A stretch of DNA of 64,000 bases from Herbaspirillum seropedicae (GCF_001040945.1 NZ_CP011930.1:2705704-2769703), one strand, 5' to 3'. Positions 17,400 through 25,793 are shown, counted from the first letter of the stretch. Program-made: numbers and translations. The notes: a model not told the origin generated them from the sequence alone.

Positions 17400-17882
17400 T
17401 CAACTGGACTCGAGCGCATTGTTCTGAAGACGTTCAAGCTTGCCCCGATAGCTGCCGCGCCGGATCTCCGCGTCGGTGATGGCCACGCGCGCCATTGGGG
17501 TCTTGCCACACAGGTCGGCCATCTCGGCGAGGGTATGCTCCCCACCTCTGCCGCCCATCGTGCAGAACAGTGCCACTCGATGAAACCGCAGGCGGTGGCG
17601 CGCCAGATAGCTGCGCATCGGCGCGGCCATGTTGCCCGCCCAGACCGGTGTTCCCAGCACCACCAGCGCATACTCGCCCGGATCCTTGCCCGAGGTGCTG
17701 ATTCTGGGCTCCTTGTGAAACAGGCTCTCGTAGAGGGAGCGCAGGTAGCCCAGCGGGCCGGAGCGGCTGTCGAGATCGTCGATGGCTTCGAAATCGGCGC
17801 CGCACAGGTCGGCGAATTCCCGGCCGACCTTGGCCGTGTGACCAGAGCGCGAGTAACAGACGACAAGGCAATTGTGCATCAT
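17400..17882 (-). CDS. Flavodoxin-like protein
   Basis: The 160-residue protein has the flavodoxin FMN-phosphate loop near the N-terminus (VVCYSRSGHTAKV) and further flavodoxin-fold segments (VVLGTPVWAGNMAAPMRSYL and LFCTMGGRGGE). Such proteins carry electrons or work as FMN-dependent oxidoreductases. Two ATGs, at 17882 and 17879, follow a GGAGGAGG site; spacing slightly favours 17879. It is the last of a run of minus-strand stress genes, and a dodecin, which binds flavins, is the next gene upstream. Confidence 0.82.
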   Translation of the reverse strand: MMHNCLVVCYSRSGHTAKVGREFADLCGADFEAIDDLDSRSGPLGYLRSLYESLFHKEPRISTSGKDPGEYALVVLGTPVWAGNMAAPMRSYLARHRLRFHRVALFCTMGGRGGEHTLAEMADLCGKTPMARVAITDAEIRRGSYRGKLERLQNNALESS

Positions 17883-17901
17883 GCACCTCCTCCAGGATTC
17901 A

Positions 17902-18111
17902 TCACGAACCGCGATTGACGACGAAGGAAATCTTGGCGTTGATCCGGTACTTCACGATCTTGTCGCCATCCACACAGGCTGACATCTCGTTGACGTAGAT
18001 CGACTTGATATGCGTGACCGATTTGGCCACCTTCCTGACTGCATTCTGTGCGGCATCCTCCCAGCTGCTGTCCGATTCCGCCAGCACTTCAATGACCTTC
18101 AAGATATCCAT
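17902..18111 (-). CDS. Dodecin (flavin-binding protein), copy 1
   Basis: The 69-residue product (MDILKVIEVLAESDSSW...) matches dodecin in length and pattern, with the flavin-contacting Trp in SDSSWEDAAQNAV and the C-terminal strand YRINAKISFVV. Dodecins form dodecamers that store or buffer FMN/riboflavin. The internal ATG at 18111 was chosen over a longer frame because it gives the family start. A second copy is encoded at 19715-19918. Confidence 0.92.
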   Translation of the reverse strand: MDILKVIEVLAESDSSWEDAAQNAVRKVAKSVTHIKSIYVNEMSACVDGDKIVKYRINAKISFVVNRGS

Positions 18112-18204
18112 GGCTACACTCCCTTGCACTGATGATGTTGAGACCTGCTTGGCGATACGGCTGCCCCGTTCTGGACAGGGCGCCGTCCCTGGCGACAATG
18201 CGCC

Positions 18205-18366
18205 CTATTTCCGTGTAGACGCGCCCGGATCATCCGGCGATGCTGGCTCACGCGAACCTTGCGCAGCCGCCTGATCTCCTGTTTTCGGCACCATAGAGTC
18301 AATACGATCGCATCCAGAAAACAGAAAGAAACCGGTTATCACGACCACCCATTTGACGAACTGCAT
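18205..18366 (-). CDS. Small lipoprotein
   Basis: The 53-residue product has a hydrophobic signal (about 4-17) and a lipobox with Cys at 19 (LFSGC), then a short hydrophilic tail rich in Ala, Ser, Pro, Asp and Glu. A CAGGAG ribosome-binding site lies seven bases before the ATG at 18366. It lies between dodecin and Hsp20 genes on the same strand. Family unknown; it resembles entericidin-sized lipoproteins only in build. Confidence 0.6.
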   Translation of the reverse strand: MQFVKWVVVITGFFLFSGCDRIDSMVPKTGDQAAAQGSREPASPDDPGASTRK

Positions 18367-18425
18367 GTCATGCTCCTGACGAGGTTCTGATTCATCGCAC
18401 CGCAGACGGCAGGCGATGCGGCTTG

Positions 18426-18875
18426 CTACTGGACGTTGATCTGACGGGATTGCTTGCCGTTCTTCTTGGGCAAGACCAGGGTCAGCACACCATCCTCGTA
18501 CCTGGCGACCGATTTTTCGCCATCGACTTCGTGGGCCAGGGAAAATACCCGGTGCAGCCGTTCCGACGAGCGCTCGCAACGGATCCAGGTGTCGCCGTTC
18601 TTTTCCTCCTGGTTCTCGCTGGCTTCGGCAGCGATGGACACCTTGTTGCCATCGACGTCGACCTTGATGTTCTCCTTCTTCATCCCTGGCAATTCAGCCT
18701 TGACGGTATAGCTGGATTCGTTTTCCGAGACGTCCATCTTCATCGTCTGCCGTGCTTCCATCCATCTGCCCAGGGGCGCCTGGCGGATTTCTCTCAACAA
18801 GTCCTCGAAGCTGCCGATGGGGTCGAAGCGGGCCACGTCGCTCAGCGGGGCGAGGCTGGGAAGATCGCGATTCAT
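18426..18875 (-). CDS. Small heat-shock protein Hsp20
   Basis: The 149-residue protein has a short N-terminal arm and an alpha-crystallin domain (about 45-140) with the markers YTVKAELPGMKKENIKVDV and the near-C-terminal DGVLTLVLPKK, and a final short tail. Hsp20 oligomers hold unfolding proteins. The ATG at 18875 follows AAGGAG. Hsp20 genes are regular members of low-oxygen persistence loci. Confidence 0.93.
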   Translation of the reverse strand: MNRDLPSLAPLSDVARFDPIGSFEDLLREIRQAPLGRWMEARQTMKMDVSENESSYTVKAELPGMKKENIKVDVDGNKVSIAAEASENQEEKNGDTWIRCERSSERLHRVFSLAHEVDGEKSVARYEDGVLTLVLPKKNGKQSRQINVQ

Positions 18876-19007
18876 GATTACTCCTTCTGGATTTCGATAG
18901 TTCAACAAGATTCGTGGAAGAGGATGCTGATCAGCAGTGCGATCAGCATCCGCTTTCTCTGCGCCGGACATGCGCCGGATATGCGCTAGATGTTGGCCAG
19001 ATGTCAG

Positions 19008-19655
19008 CTAGACCGAAATGTTGTTCTTCACGACAGTCACGCCAGGGTCGGACCATGCGGCAAAACCGGCCGGCTCCTTTTCCGCCCAGGATTTCACCTT
19101 TCCGCTGAGCGTCGCCACGCCATGATCGATGGCCACATCGATCTTGCTGGCGTCAATCTGCGCATTGCGCACCAGGGCGTCGTGGATCTTGGACTTCACG
19201 TCGGTCACGCGCACATTCGATTTGACCTGGATCTTGTTGAGCACACCCTTGACGCCCAGCAGATGCCGCACCGAGTTCTCGGCCGAGTCATGCTGGTAGT
19301 GCCATTCCACTTCGCCATCGAGGGTGACCCATCCATCTGCCACGGTGACGGTGACCTTGTCACGCGGCAGATTGGCGTTGGCCCGCAAGGCGGTGAGGGC
19401 GACCTCGGCGATCTCGAGATCGCTTCGCTTGCTGGCGCCGTCCAGGTTGACCAGCAGTTCATCGACCACGGCCTTGACATTGGCCACCCGCTTGGCGGCC
19501 TGCTCGGCGTTCTTCTTGTCTGCGAAGCGAGGCACATAGCCCGAGAGGGTCACGATGCCATCCTTGACGGCCACGTTGATGTGGCGCGCGTCCACCGAGG
19601 GCTCCCATTCCAGTTCATCAATAATCTTCTGCTGCAGTTCACTAGCGATGGACAT
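19008..19655 (-). CDS. BON-domain protein with three BON repeats, copy 1
   Basis: The 215-residue product is three BON domains in a row (about 1-70, 75-145, 147-215), each with the pattern I/V-x-V-x-DGxVTLSGxV. No signal peptide is seen, so it appears cytoplasmic, unlike OsmY. BON domains are thought to bind phospholipids or polymers. The ATG at 19655 follows GGAG with six bases spacing and aligns with the start of the paralogue at 22434-23084; an ATG four codons upstream is possible. Confidence 0.9.
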   Translation of the reverse strand: MSIASELQQKIIDELEWEPSVDARHINVAVKDGIVTLSGYVPRFADKKNAEQAAKRVANVKAVVDELLVNLDGASKRSDLEIAEVALTALRANANLPRDKVTVTVADGWVTLDGEVEWHYQHDSAENSVRHLLGVKGVLNKIQVKSNVRVTDVKSKIHDALVRNAQIDASKIDVAIDHGVATLSGKVKSWAEKEPAGFAAWSDPGVTVVKNNISV

Positions 19656-19714
19656 TTCTTTCTCCATGAATGAAAGACGAAAATGGTTACGACATCTTCA
19701 GGCGGCTCAGTTAC

Positions 19715-19918
19715 TCAGTTATCTACCAGGAAGCTGATCTTGGCGTTGATGCGATAGCGCGTTATCTTGTTGTCCGCCACCACGGCCTCCATGTCGCTGA
19801 CGTACAGCGACCGGAGATTGTGGATCTTCACCGCAGCGCCGTGCACGGCATTCTGTGCCGCCTGGCGCCAGCTGCTGTCCGATTCGGCCAATACTTCGAT
19901 CACCTCGATTGTGTTCAT
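19715..19918 (-). CDS. Dodecin (flavin-binding protein), copy 2
   Basis: The 67-residue product (MNTIEVIEVLAESDSSW...) is a close paralogue of the dodecin at 17902-18111, with the same SDSSW flavin site and the same YRINAKISFLV end. AGGAG precedes the ATG. It is the first gene of the minus-strand run, and an Fnr-type box lies 54 bp upstream of its start. Confidence 0.92.
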   Translation of the reverse strand: MNTIEVIEVLAESDSSWRQAAQNAVHGAAVKIHNLRSLYVSDMEAVVADNKITRYRINAKISFLVDN

Positions 19919-19971
19919 AGGGCTCTCCTGAAAACGTCATGGAGACCTTACGCCGGGGCGCTCTTCTCTCG

Positions 19972-19985
19972 CTGATGTAAGTCAA
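19972..19985. promoter_or_regulatory. Fnr-type box upstream of dodecin 2 / BON / Hsp20 run
   Basis: CTGATGTAAGTCAA fits CTGAT-N4-GTCAA (TTGAC-N4-ATCAG on the other strand). Its centre is about 60 bp before the dodecin ATG, a spacing compatible with a class II activator site at -41.5. Confidence 0.65.
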
Positions 19986-20204
19986 GAATTTGGTCCCGTC
20001 TGCGGATCGCATTCGGCCGAGCCAGGCAACACATCCGTGCCGCATCGTTGCCGACGGACGCAGAACATGCCGGCTTTTTTTGATCTGGAGCAGGATCGCC
20101 GCGTCGTCACCGGGCACAGTGAGCGCTGAGAGATCGGCAACTCCGCTAGCGCTCGAGACAGCTTCAGTCAAGCGGCCAATAGACCTGACAGCCAAGGATG
20201 GGAG

Positions 20205-20783
20205 ATGAAGGCTCCACGACAGTTATTACCCCGTAGCGCGACGCCCGCGCCTGCCATCATTGTTCATGAAGCCAGAGCGGTTCCTTTACTGTGTCAGGGC
20301 GCAGTGATGGATGGTTGGCGCGATCAACATACCGTCTGCCCGACATGCGGCGCGTTCTTTGACGGGCTTGCATGGACATGGTCCCTGCCCACTTCTTATG
20401 CGCTTCAGCGCACTTGCCCGGCGTGCCGCCGCTTGAGCGAAAAGCGGCCTGCCGGTCGTCTGATCCTGGAAGGACCGATGACATCCGAGCAGCAGCACAC
20501 CATCGATGCACTGTTGCAGCGCCGGGCCGACCGCGAACTACAGATTCACCCCATGGAACGGATCATGGAAGTCCGGGATCAACCGGGCAGGATCATCGTC
20601 ACGACCACCAGCGCCATGCTGGCGCGGGGGCTCTACGTGGCCGTAGCGACCACCTATAAGGGGACCCTGCAGATCTACTACGATGCACAGGCGGACTGCC
20701 TGAACATGCATTGGACGAAATGGCGTGACTGCTGCGGACTGTTGCGGCGGCGTGCAAGCCTAAGCAATAGCCATATCGGTTGA
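20205..20783 (+). CDS. BCAM0308-family zinc-ribbon protein
   Basis: The 192-residue protein has two CxxC pairs (VCPTCGAFF, about 45-48, and TCPACRR, about 70-73) that should bind zinc, followed by GRLILEGP, a central segment with HPMERIMEV, and an alpha/beta C-terminal part. Order and motifs agree with the family named after BCAM0308 of the B. cenocepacia low-oxygen-activated locus; the zinc ribbon resembles that of NMD3. Its function is not established. It heads a plus-strand group of stress genes and is divergent from dodecin 2, so the Fnr box at 19972 could serve both. Confidence 0.75.
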   Translation: MKAPRQLLPRSATPAPAIIVHEARAVPLLCQGAVMDGWRDQHTVCPTCGAFFDGLAWTWSLPTSYALQRTCPACRRLSEKRPAGRLILEGPMTSEQQHTIDALLQRRADRELQIHPMERIMEVRDQPGRIIVTTTSAMLARGLYVAVATTYKGTLQIYYDAQADCLNMHWTKWRDCCGLLRRRASLSNSHIG

Positions 20784-20845
20784 ACGATTGACCGATTGAC
20801 CGACGCCTACCCGCAAATCGATTCATCCCCCTCCGAGACATTCCC

Positions 20846-21193
20846 ATGCAATTGATCGAACAGAAGTTCGTGGTGCGCCGTCTGGAAGACCTCCTGGCCA
20901 GCTCCGACGCCGCTTTCCAATCGGCTTTCCATCATTTCCAGGACGCACTCATCCTGGTTTTTCGCCAAGAGGAAGAGGACATGGTCCAGCTTCGCTATGA
21001 TCAGCGCGATATCCATATGGCGGAACACCAGAAGCTGCTGCAACTGCTATGGCGCATCTCCGCCCGCCTCCACTATCACGAAATGGAAGCCGCCCGCGAG
21101 ATGGCGGCCCTGCTGCCTCAATGCCTGCTGGAACATATGGTGAAAATAGATCTTCCCTTGCAGCAGACGATGGCTTACGCCAGTTCGCTTTGA
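20846..21193 (+). CDS. Hemerythrin-like protein
   Basis: The 115-residue helical protein has the di-iron ligand pattern of bacteriohemerythrin in shortened form: HHFQDALILVFRQEEEDM, HMAEHQKLL and the last HMVKIDLPL (H-x4-D). Bacterial hemerythrins bind O2 or NO or buffer iron. The N-terminal first His region is less regular, so metal binding is inferred. It is one of three hemerythrin-type sequences in this island. Confidence 0.72.
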   Translation: MQLIEQKFVVRRLEDLLASSDAAFQSAFHHFQDALILVFRQEEEDMVQLRYDQRDIHMAEHQKLLQLLWRISARLHYHEMEAAREMAALLPQCLLEHMVKIDLPLQQTMAYASSL

Positions 21194-21324
21194 TGTCTGG
21201 AAGGGCTTTCTGCACAGCGCCAGACTGACGAAGATGACGGCCGTGATTTTCTTGACATGCATCAGGAGAACGGTTCCTTAGCAACTGATACTGACAACTC
21301 CCCTTCCCTTTCAAGGAGTTGAAA

Positions 21325-21684
21325 ATGACTGTATTGCTACCGCAAGCCGAAAAATCGCCGCATTGGCAGGATTGGATCACCCTGCTGGCAGGCGTCATCC
21401 TGGTGGCCGCCACCTTCGTCCTGGAGATGGAGAGCGCTGCCGTTTCCCTGAACTGCTACCTGGTAGGCGGTGGGCTGGTGGCCGCAGCGCTGGCGGCCCT
21501 GTTCATGCCGGCGATCTGGGAAGAAGTCATCGTTCTGTTGCTGGGCCTGTGGTTGCTGGCTTCGCCTTGGGTGCTGGATTTCTCGATGATGCACAACATC
21601 ACCAGCCTGACCATCGGCGTTGCGGTCATCACCCTGATCTGCGCTTCCTGGGTCATTCAGGAAGAAAACCGCTTTGCATCCTGA
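21325..21684 (+). CDS. SPW-repeat membrane protein
   Basis: The 119-residue protein has four hydrophobic helices arranged as two repeats, each starting with a Ser-Pro-Trp-like element (SPHWQDW near 11 and ASPWVLDF near 80), the mark of the SPW family. Its role is unknown. The ATG at 21325 follows AAGGAG. It forms a short operon with the next gene. Confidence 0.85.
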   Translation: MTVLLPQAEKSPHWQDWITLLAGVILVAATFVLEMESAAVSLNCYLVGGGLVAAALAALFMPAIWEEVIVLLLGLWLLASPWVLDFSMMHNITSLTIGVAVITLICASWVIQEENRFAS

Positions 21685-21697
21685 CGGGAGAATCACG

Positions 21698-22258
21698 ATG
21701 AATGTTGCAGATAGCCAGCTAGCGGTGGCCACCTACAGTACGCATGTCCAGGCTGAATCGGCCATCAAGGAGTTGCAAAGGCTGGGCTTCGATATGAAGA
21801 AGATCTCCATTGTCGGTCGCGACTACCGTCTGGAGGAACACGTGGTGGGCTTCCTCAACGCCGGCACCCGCGCCAAGATCTACGGCAAGCTCGGTGCATT
21901 CTGGGGTGGGCTGCTGGGCGTCCTGTTCGGTTCGGCGCTGTTCTCCTTTCCGGCGCTGGGGCCGGTGGTGGCGCTCGGGCCCATTGCTGCGCTGATCTTC
22001 AGCGGCCTGGAAGGCGCTGTGGTGGTGGGCGGCGTGAGCGCCTTGGCGGGCGCGCTGACCGCTATCGGGATTCCCAAGGACTCGGTGTTGCGTTATCAGA
22101 ACTGCCTTCAGGCGGGAGAGTTCCTGCTGGTGGTCCACGGTGACGAGAAGGAGGTGGTGCGCGCCAAGACGCTGCTTGCGGCATCCGGCCATCTCTCGTT
22201 CGAACACCATATCGTGCCTGGGGCCAGCAAGATCGCAGTGACGACACAGTACAGCTAG
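21698..22258 (+). CDS. General-stress-like membrane protein with Gly zipper (DUF1269-like)
   Basis: The 186-residue protein has an N-terminal alpha/beta part (about 8-60, ATYSTHVQAESAIKEL and KKISIVGRDY, as in general stress protein 17M-like domains), then a central Gly/Ala/Leu-rich hydrophobic region (about 70-125) likely to sit in the membrane, and a C-terminal alpha/beta part. The ATG at 21698 follows GGGAG. A strong terminator follows. Function unknown. Confidence 0.72.
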   Translation: MNVADSQLAVATYSTHVQAESAIKELQRLGFDMKKISIVGRDYRLEEHVVGFLNAGTRAKIYGKLGAFWGGLLGVLFGSALFSFPALGPVVALGPIAALIFSGLEGAVVVGGVSALAGALTAIGIPKDSVLRYQNCLQAGEFLLVVHGDEKEVVRAKTLLAASGHLSFEHHIVPGASKIAVTTQYS

Positions 22259-22283
22259 GCAGTTGGTGTTGAGCTTGCAAAGA

Positions 22284-22320
22284 AAGAGCCGCGGAGTCCA
22301 TGCCGCGGCTCTTCTTTTTT
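22284..22320 (+). terminator. Rho-independent terminator
   Basis: AAGAGCCGCGG at 22284-22294 pairs with CCGCGGCTCTT at 22303-22313, giving 11 perfect pairs and an eight-base loop, followed by CTTTTTT. It ends the 20205-22258 group. Confidence 0.9.
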
Positions 22321-22381
22321 CTTGCTTGCTTCTACTCTCACTGTCTCCTTCCGTCATGACTCCTCAGTGTCCTCACTTACC

Positions 22382-22426
22382 TCACTGTCCTCACTGTCCT
22401 CACTGTCCTCACTGTCCTCACTGTCC
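22382..22426. repeat. Five perfect 9-bp tandem repeats
   Basis: The unit TCACTGTCC occurs five times without change, flanked by degenerate copies upstream from about 22363. It lies between the terminator and the end of the BON gene and may vary in copy number. Confidence 0.9.
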
Positions 22427-22433
22427 CTGGCGC

Positions 22434-23084
22434 CTACCCGACGATGATTTCATCGATGACCTGCTCCACTCCCGGCGTGTGCAGCGCTGCCTTGCAGGCC
22501 TCGTGACGCTCGGCGAGCGAACCGACCTTTCCGCTCAGGGTCACGGTCTTGTTATCCACTTGCACGCGCAGTGACTTGGTCTGGAGATGTGCGCGCCGCT
22601 GCAACGCCGCCTCGATGCCTGTCTTGATATCCTTCGGCGCCGCCTTGGCCTCCACCTTCAGCTGATTGCTGATGCCGATCAGGCCGAAGAGATTTCTCAG
22701 GGATTGTTCGGCCGCCAGGCGCTGGTAAGCGAATTCGACTTCACCGGACAAGGTGATCCAGCCATCCTCCACCTTGATCTGGATGCCCTCCTTGGGCAGG
22801 ACCGTATTCCATTCCAGCGCATTCCTGGCCGAGGCTGCGATCTCGCTGTCCAGCCTTTCGCTGGAACCAGGCAGGCGCACGTCGAGTTCGACTGCGATGC
22901 CGCGCACGCCGCCTATCCGTTCCACCGCCCGCTGGGCGGCATACTTCTCGGCATAGCTGGACAGGTGCCCGGCCAAGGTCACGATGCCCTCCGACACTTC
23001 CACGCCGATGCGCTTGTCGTCCACGGCGGGATCCCAGGCCAGCTCGTCCATCACTTCCTGCCGCAGTTGGTGGTCGCTCTTCAT
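22434..23084 (-). CDS. BON-domain protein with three BON repeats, copy 2
   Basis: The 216-residue product has three BON domains and is a paralogue of the protein at 19008-19655 (both start with xLRQEVMDELAWDPAVD-like segments). There is no signal peptide. GAGGAG precedes the ATG by eight bases. It follows the universal stress gene on the same strand by 59 bp and is probably co-transcribed with it. Confidence 0.9.
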   Translation of the reverse strand: MKSDHQLRQEVMDELAWDPAVDDKRIGVEVSEGIVTLAGHLSSYAEKYAAQRAVERIGGVRGIAVELDVRLPGSSERLDSEIAASARNALEWNTVLPKEGIQIKVEDGWITLSGEVEFAYQRLAAEQSLRNLFGLIGISNQLKVEAKAAPKDIKTGIEAALQRRAHLQTKSLRVQVDNKTVTLSGKVGSLAERHEACKAALHTPGVEQVIDEIIVG

Positions 23085-23143
23085 GTTGATGCTCCTCAGG
23101 GTAAGCCCGAAAAAATACCTGCGCCGAAGCTGCGCGCAGATCG

Positions 23144-23584
23144 TTAGCGAAATACCAGGACCGGTATCGTGGCGTTGGCCAGCACCTTTTGCGTCTGGCT
23201 GCCGAGAATGAATCGCTCAAGGCCCTTCCTTCCGTGCGAGGCCATGAAGATGGCGTCGCAGTGCTGGTGCGAGGCATGGGCCAGGATCTCTTCGTAGGGG
23301 TGGACCGCCTTCACGGTGAAGGTCTCGCAGGGCACATCGGCGGACTTGGCCAGCGCCGCCAATCGCGCCACGTTGGACTTGGCGTTTTCCAGGATCTCGT
23401 TTTCCACCTGCAGATAGTTGATGGCGGTTCCGTCGATGACGGCCCACTGGACGATATCTTCGGCCACTGACAAGCCGACAAGACTGCTCCCGCTCTCTTT
23501 CGCAAACTGGACTGCCGCCTGGACCGCCCGCTCCGATGCATCCGACCCATCCGTCGGGACAAGGATTTTCTTGAAAATGCTCAT
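23144..23584 (-). CDS. Universal stress protein (UspA family)
   Basis: The 146-residue protein has the Usp fold: start IFKKILVPTDGSDASE, middle HPYEEILAHA and the nucleotide-binding end DAIFMASHGRKGLERFILGSQTQKVL, with the G-x2-G-x9-G(S/T)-like pattern partly kept, which suggests ATP binding. The ATG at 23584 follows GGAG. An Fnr-type box lies 59 bp upstream. Usp proteins of this type are induced by anoxia in several Burkholderiales. Confidence 0.92.
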   Translation of the reverse strand: MSIFKKILVPTDGSDASERAVQAAVQFAKESGSSLVGLSVAEDIVQWAVIDGTAINYLQVENEILENAKSNVARLAALAKSADVPCETFTVKAVHPYEEILAHASHQHCDAIFMASHGRKGLERFILGSQTQKVLANATIPVLVFR

Positions 23585-23642
23585 GGCCTGATCTCCTAAG
23601 GGAAACAATGTCTTCATCCTATGCTTCGGTTACCTGGGAGAA

Positions 23643-23656
23643 CTGATGTGGATCAA
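23643..23656. promoter_or_regulatory. Fnr-type box in the Usp / L,D-transpeptidase divergent region
   Basis: CTGATGTGGATCAA fits CTGAT-N4-ATCAA. Its centre is about 65 bp before the Usp start and about 154 bp before the transpeptidase start. Confidence 0.65.
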
Positions 23657-23803
23657 AACAGGATCGGGGCCCAGCGCCAACACTAGAAAAAAACATCCGG
23701 CAAAGGCAATGGCAGATCACCAGTGCAGGGAGTCCCGGACTGCCGCCATCCGGCCATGGATCAACTGACGCAGACCGGGCGCTAACCGGCCAGAAGGACA
23801 AGC

Positions 23804-24598
23804 ATGTCGTTTCACCTTGATGTCATCCTCACCATGGCGGCTTCGGTAGTAGCCGCCATGGTGACAGCACCAGCGCGCGCAGAGGTGAGCGAGCTCGAGC
23901 TGGCCACCCTCTATGCGGCCGCAGTCCAGCCACGCTGGCAGCCGCCGGCGGACGCGCAGCAGCGCTACATCGACCTGACCCGGCAAATGCTGCAGCAGGC
24001 GCAGGTTACGCTGGCCGAGGCCCAATACGTGCTGGTCGTGGATCGTGCGCCTGCGGTCCAGGTATCGCTGCTGTATTGGACCGACGGTGGCGCCGACTTT
24101 CGCCTCATTGGTGCGGCGCCCGTCTCGACGGGGCGTATTGGGCAATTCGATCACTTCCTCACCCCCACCGGCGTATTCCGGCATGCCGTGGACAACCCGG
24201 ACTATCGGGCGCTGGGGACGCGGAACTCCAAAGGCGTCAGGGGCTATGGGGTGCGTGGCATGCGGGTCTTCGATCTTGGCTGGCAGACCGCCCAGCGTGG
24301 ATGGGGAAAAGGCGGATCGGGTACGATGCGCCTGCAGATGCATGCCACCGATCCAGACCTGCTGGAGCCGCTGCTGGGATCGGCCCAATCCAAGGGCTGT
24401 ATCCGCATTCCGGCGTCGCTGAACCGGCTCCTGGATATCCATGGCGTGCTGGACGCCGATTACCTGGCGGCCCGGGCCGCTGGGGAGCGGATCATGGGGA
24501 GCATTCCAATCGGCGATGTCGACACGCCCGGGCGTTACATCGTCGTGGTGGACTCGGAGGCGACTGATCGTCCCGACTGGGCAGTCCCTATCCGTTGA
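23804..24598 (+). CDS. Exported L,D-transpeptidase (YkuD family)
   Basis: The 264-residue protein has a signal peptide ending near APARA (about residue 26) and a YkuD domain (about 80-215) with the catalytic signature HATD...SKGCIRIP, in which the Cys is the nucleophile. Such enzymes make 3-3 cross-links in peptidoglycan or attach proteins to it. It is divergent from the Usp gene across an Fnr-type box, so wall remodelling under oxygen limitation is a reasonable inference. Confidence 0.87.
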   Translation: MSFHLDVILTMAASVVAAMVTAPARAEVSELELATLYAAAVQPRWQPPADAQQRYIDLTRQMLQQAQVTLAEAQYVLVVDRAPAVQVSLLYWTDGGADFRLIGAAPVSTGRIGQFDHFLTPTGVFRHAVDNPDYRALGTRNSKGVRGYGVRGMRVFDLGWQTAQRGWGKGGSGTMRLQMHATDPDLLEPLLGSAQSKGCIRIPASLNRLLDIHGVLDADYLAARAAGERIMGSIPIGDVDTPGRYIVVVDSEATDRPDWAVPIR

Positions 24599-24632
24599 AC
24601 CCGCTCGGAGACAAGGGAAGGGACCGGTTCAT

Positions 24633-25232
24633 TCACGACTCAGCCTTTGTTCCTTTAGCCGCCGGTTTGCGACTCGTGCTTTCGCTGGGCAGCGTAGTGG
24701 CGGCGAGAATCTGCGGCACGACCTGCTGGATGCCATTGCTCCAGGCGTCGCTGATCTGCTTTCCACTTTCGAACATCTTCCCGAGCATGCCCGGCAGCTC
24801 GTGCATGCTTTTGTCTAACAGATGCGTGAGATCGCCGTTGCTGGCGGCGCGGTGCGAGGCTACGCCCTGCAGACAGCTGGTACATTGCTTGTTGACCTCG
24901 ATGGCGTGCCGTTGCACGGAATGGTTCAGCTTGATCGTGGCATTGCCCAGCAGCTCTCCAAGCTGTTGGGTAAATTTCGCGCCTTCCTGCATGTCTGCCC
25001 GCCACCGTTCGGCGACCAGCGAAGCGGCCTCGACGGGTGTCCTTGCATCCACGCATTGCTTGACCAGCAGAATCGCATTCCCCATTTCGCGCCGCACGAA
25101 GTTGCTGTCCAGGTCGTAGACCTTGCTCATGCATTCCATTGCCGCCGCGCCAAATTCGACGCCCAGTTCGATTTGCTGACTGGCGCAGAGCACCCAGAGA
25201 TCGGCGTATTTATCCATGGTAGGTTGAGACAT
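24633..25232 (-). CDS. Phasin-like PHA granule protein
   Basis: The 199-residue, mainly helical protein has amphipathic helices and an Ala/Lys/Ser-rich C-terminal tail, as in phasin-family proteins that coat polyhydroxyalkanoate granules. AGGAG lies five bases before the ATG at 25232. No catalytic motif is seen. The call rests mainly on composition and on the PHA synthase gene 1 kb away, so it is moderate. Confidence 0.62.
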   Translation of the reverse strand: MSQPTMDKYADLWVLCASQQIELGVEFGAAAMECMSKVYDLDSNFVRREMGNAILLVKQCVDARTPVEAASLVAERWRADMQEGAKFTQQLGELLGNATIKLNHSVQRHAIEVNKQCTSCLQGVASHRAASNGDLTHLLDKSMHELPGMLGKMFESGKQISDAWSNGIQQVVPQILAATTLPSESTSRKPAAKGTKAES

Positions 25233-25305
25233 GACTGCTCCTTTCAAAAATGCATCATCAATTGACCAGGTCGAACCGGCTGTTGCCGGGGCCCAGTCAT
25301 GGTTT

Positions 25306-25713
25306 TCATTGCCCGTGCTCGCTGTCCTTGGTGATGAAGCGCGCGATCGCATCGGCCAGGAGCATGTCCATGCTGTTCATGTGATGCACCAGCATCATGG
25401 GCATGCTCGCACGGATCATCTCTGCAAAGGACATGTCGCCTTCGTCGATGTAGGGTCTGGCCTTGTGGAGGATGCCCAGCAGGCCGGCATGGTCCCGCAG
25501 GTGATTCTGCAGGTCCGGATAATCGATCTGCTCCATGATGCTCTCCTCGGCGCGGAAATCGGCTTCGATCCGGCCCAGCAGGCCTGCATAGACCGGCGCA
25601 AATTCGGCTGGCGGGACCACGGCCAGGCGAGCGAATTCTTCCAGGATGAGCTGATGCTCTCGCACCATCTCTTCAATCTCGGCAAAGATCCGTTCCTGGG
25701 TCGACGTACTCAT
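25306..25713 (-). CDS. Hemerythrin-domain protein
   Basis: The 135-residue four-helix protein carries hemerythrin ligand motifs: EHQLILEEF, FRAEESIMEQIDYP, LRDHAGLLGIL and the final HHMNSMDMLL (H-x4-D). It should bind a di-iron centre and thus O2 or NO. GGAGG precedes the ATG. Its start faces the DksA-type gene across two Fnr-type boxes. Confidence 0.85.
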   Translation of the reverse strand: MSTSTQERIFAEIEEMVREHQLILEEFARLAVVPPAEFAPVYAGLLGRIEADFRAEESIMEQIDYPDLQNHLRDHAGLLGILHKARPYIDEGDMSFAEMIRASMPMMLVHHMNSMDMLLADAIARFITKDSEHGQ

Positions 25714-25793
25714 GGAAGCCCTCCTGGCTACTCAGGTGCTGACCACTTCTGCACCGTATATAAAGGATTCTACGAAGGGCCCCGCTGGCAAAA

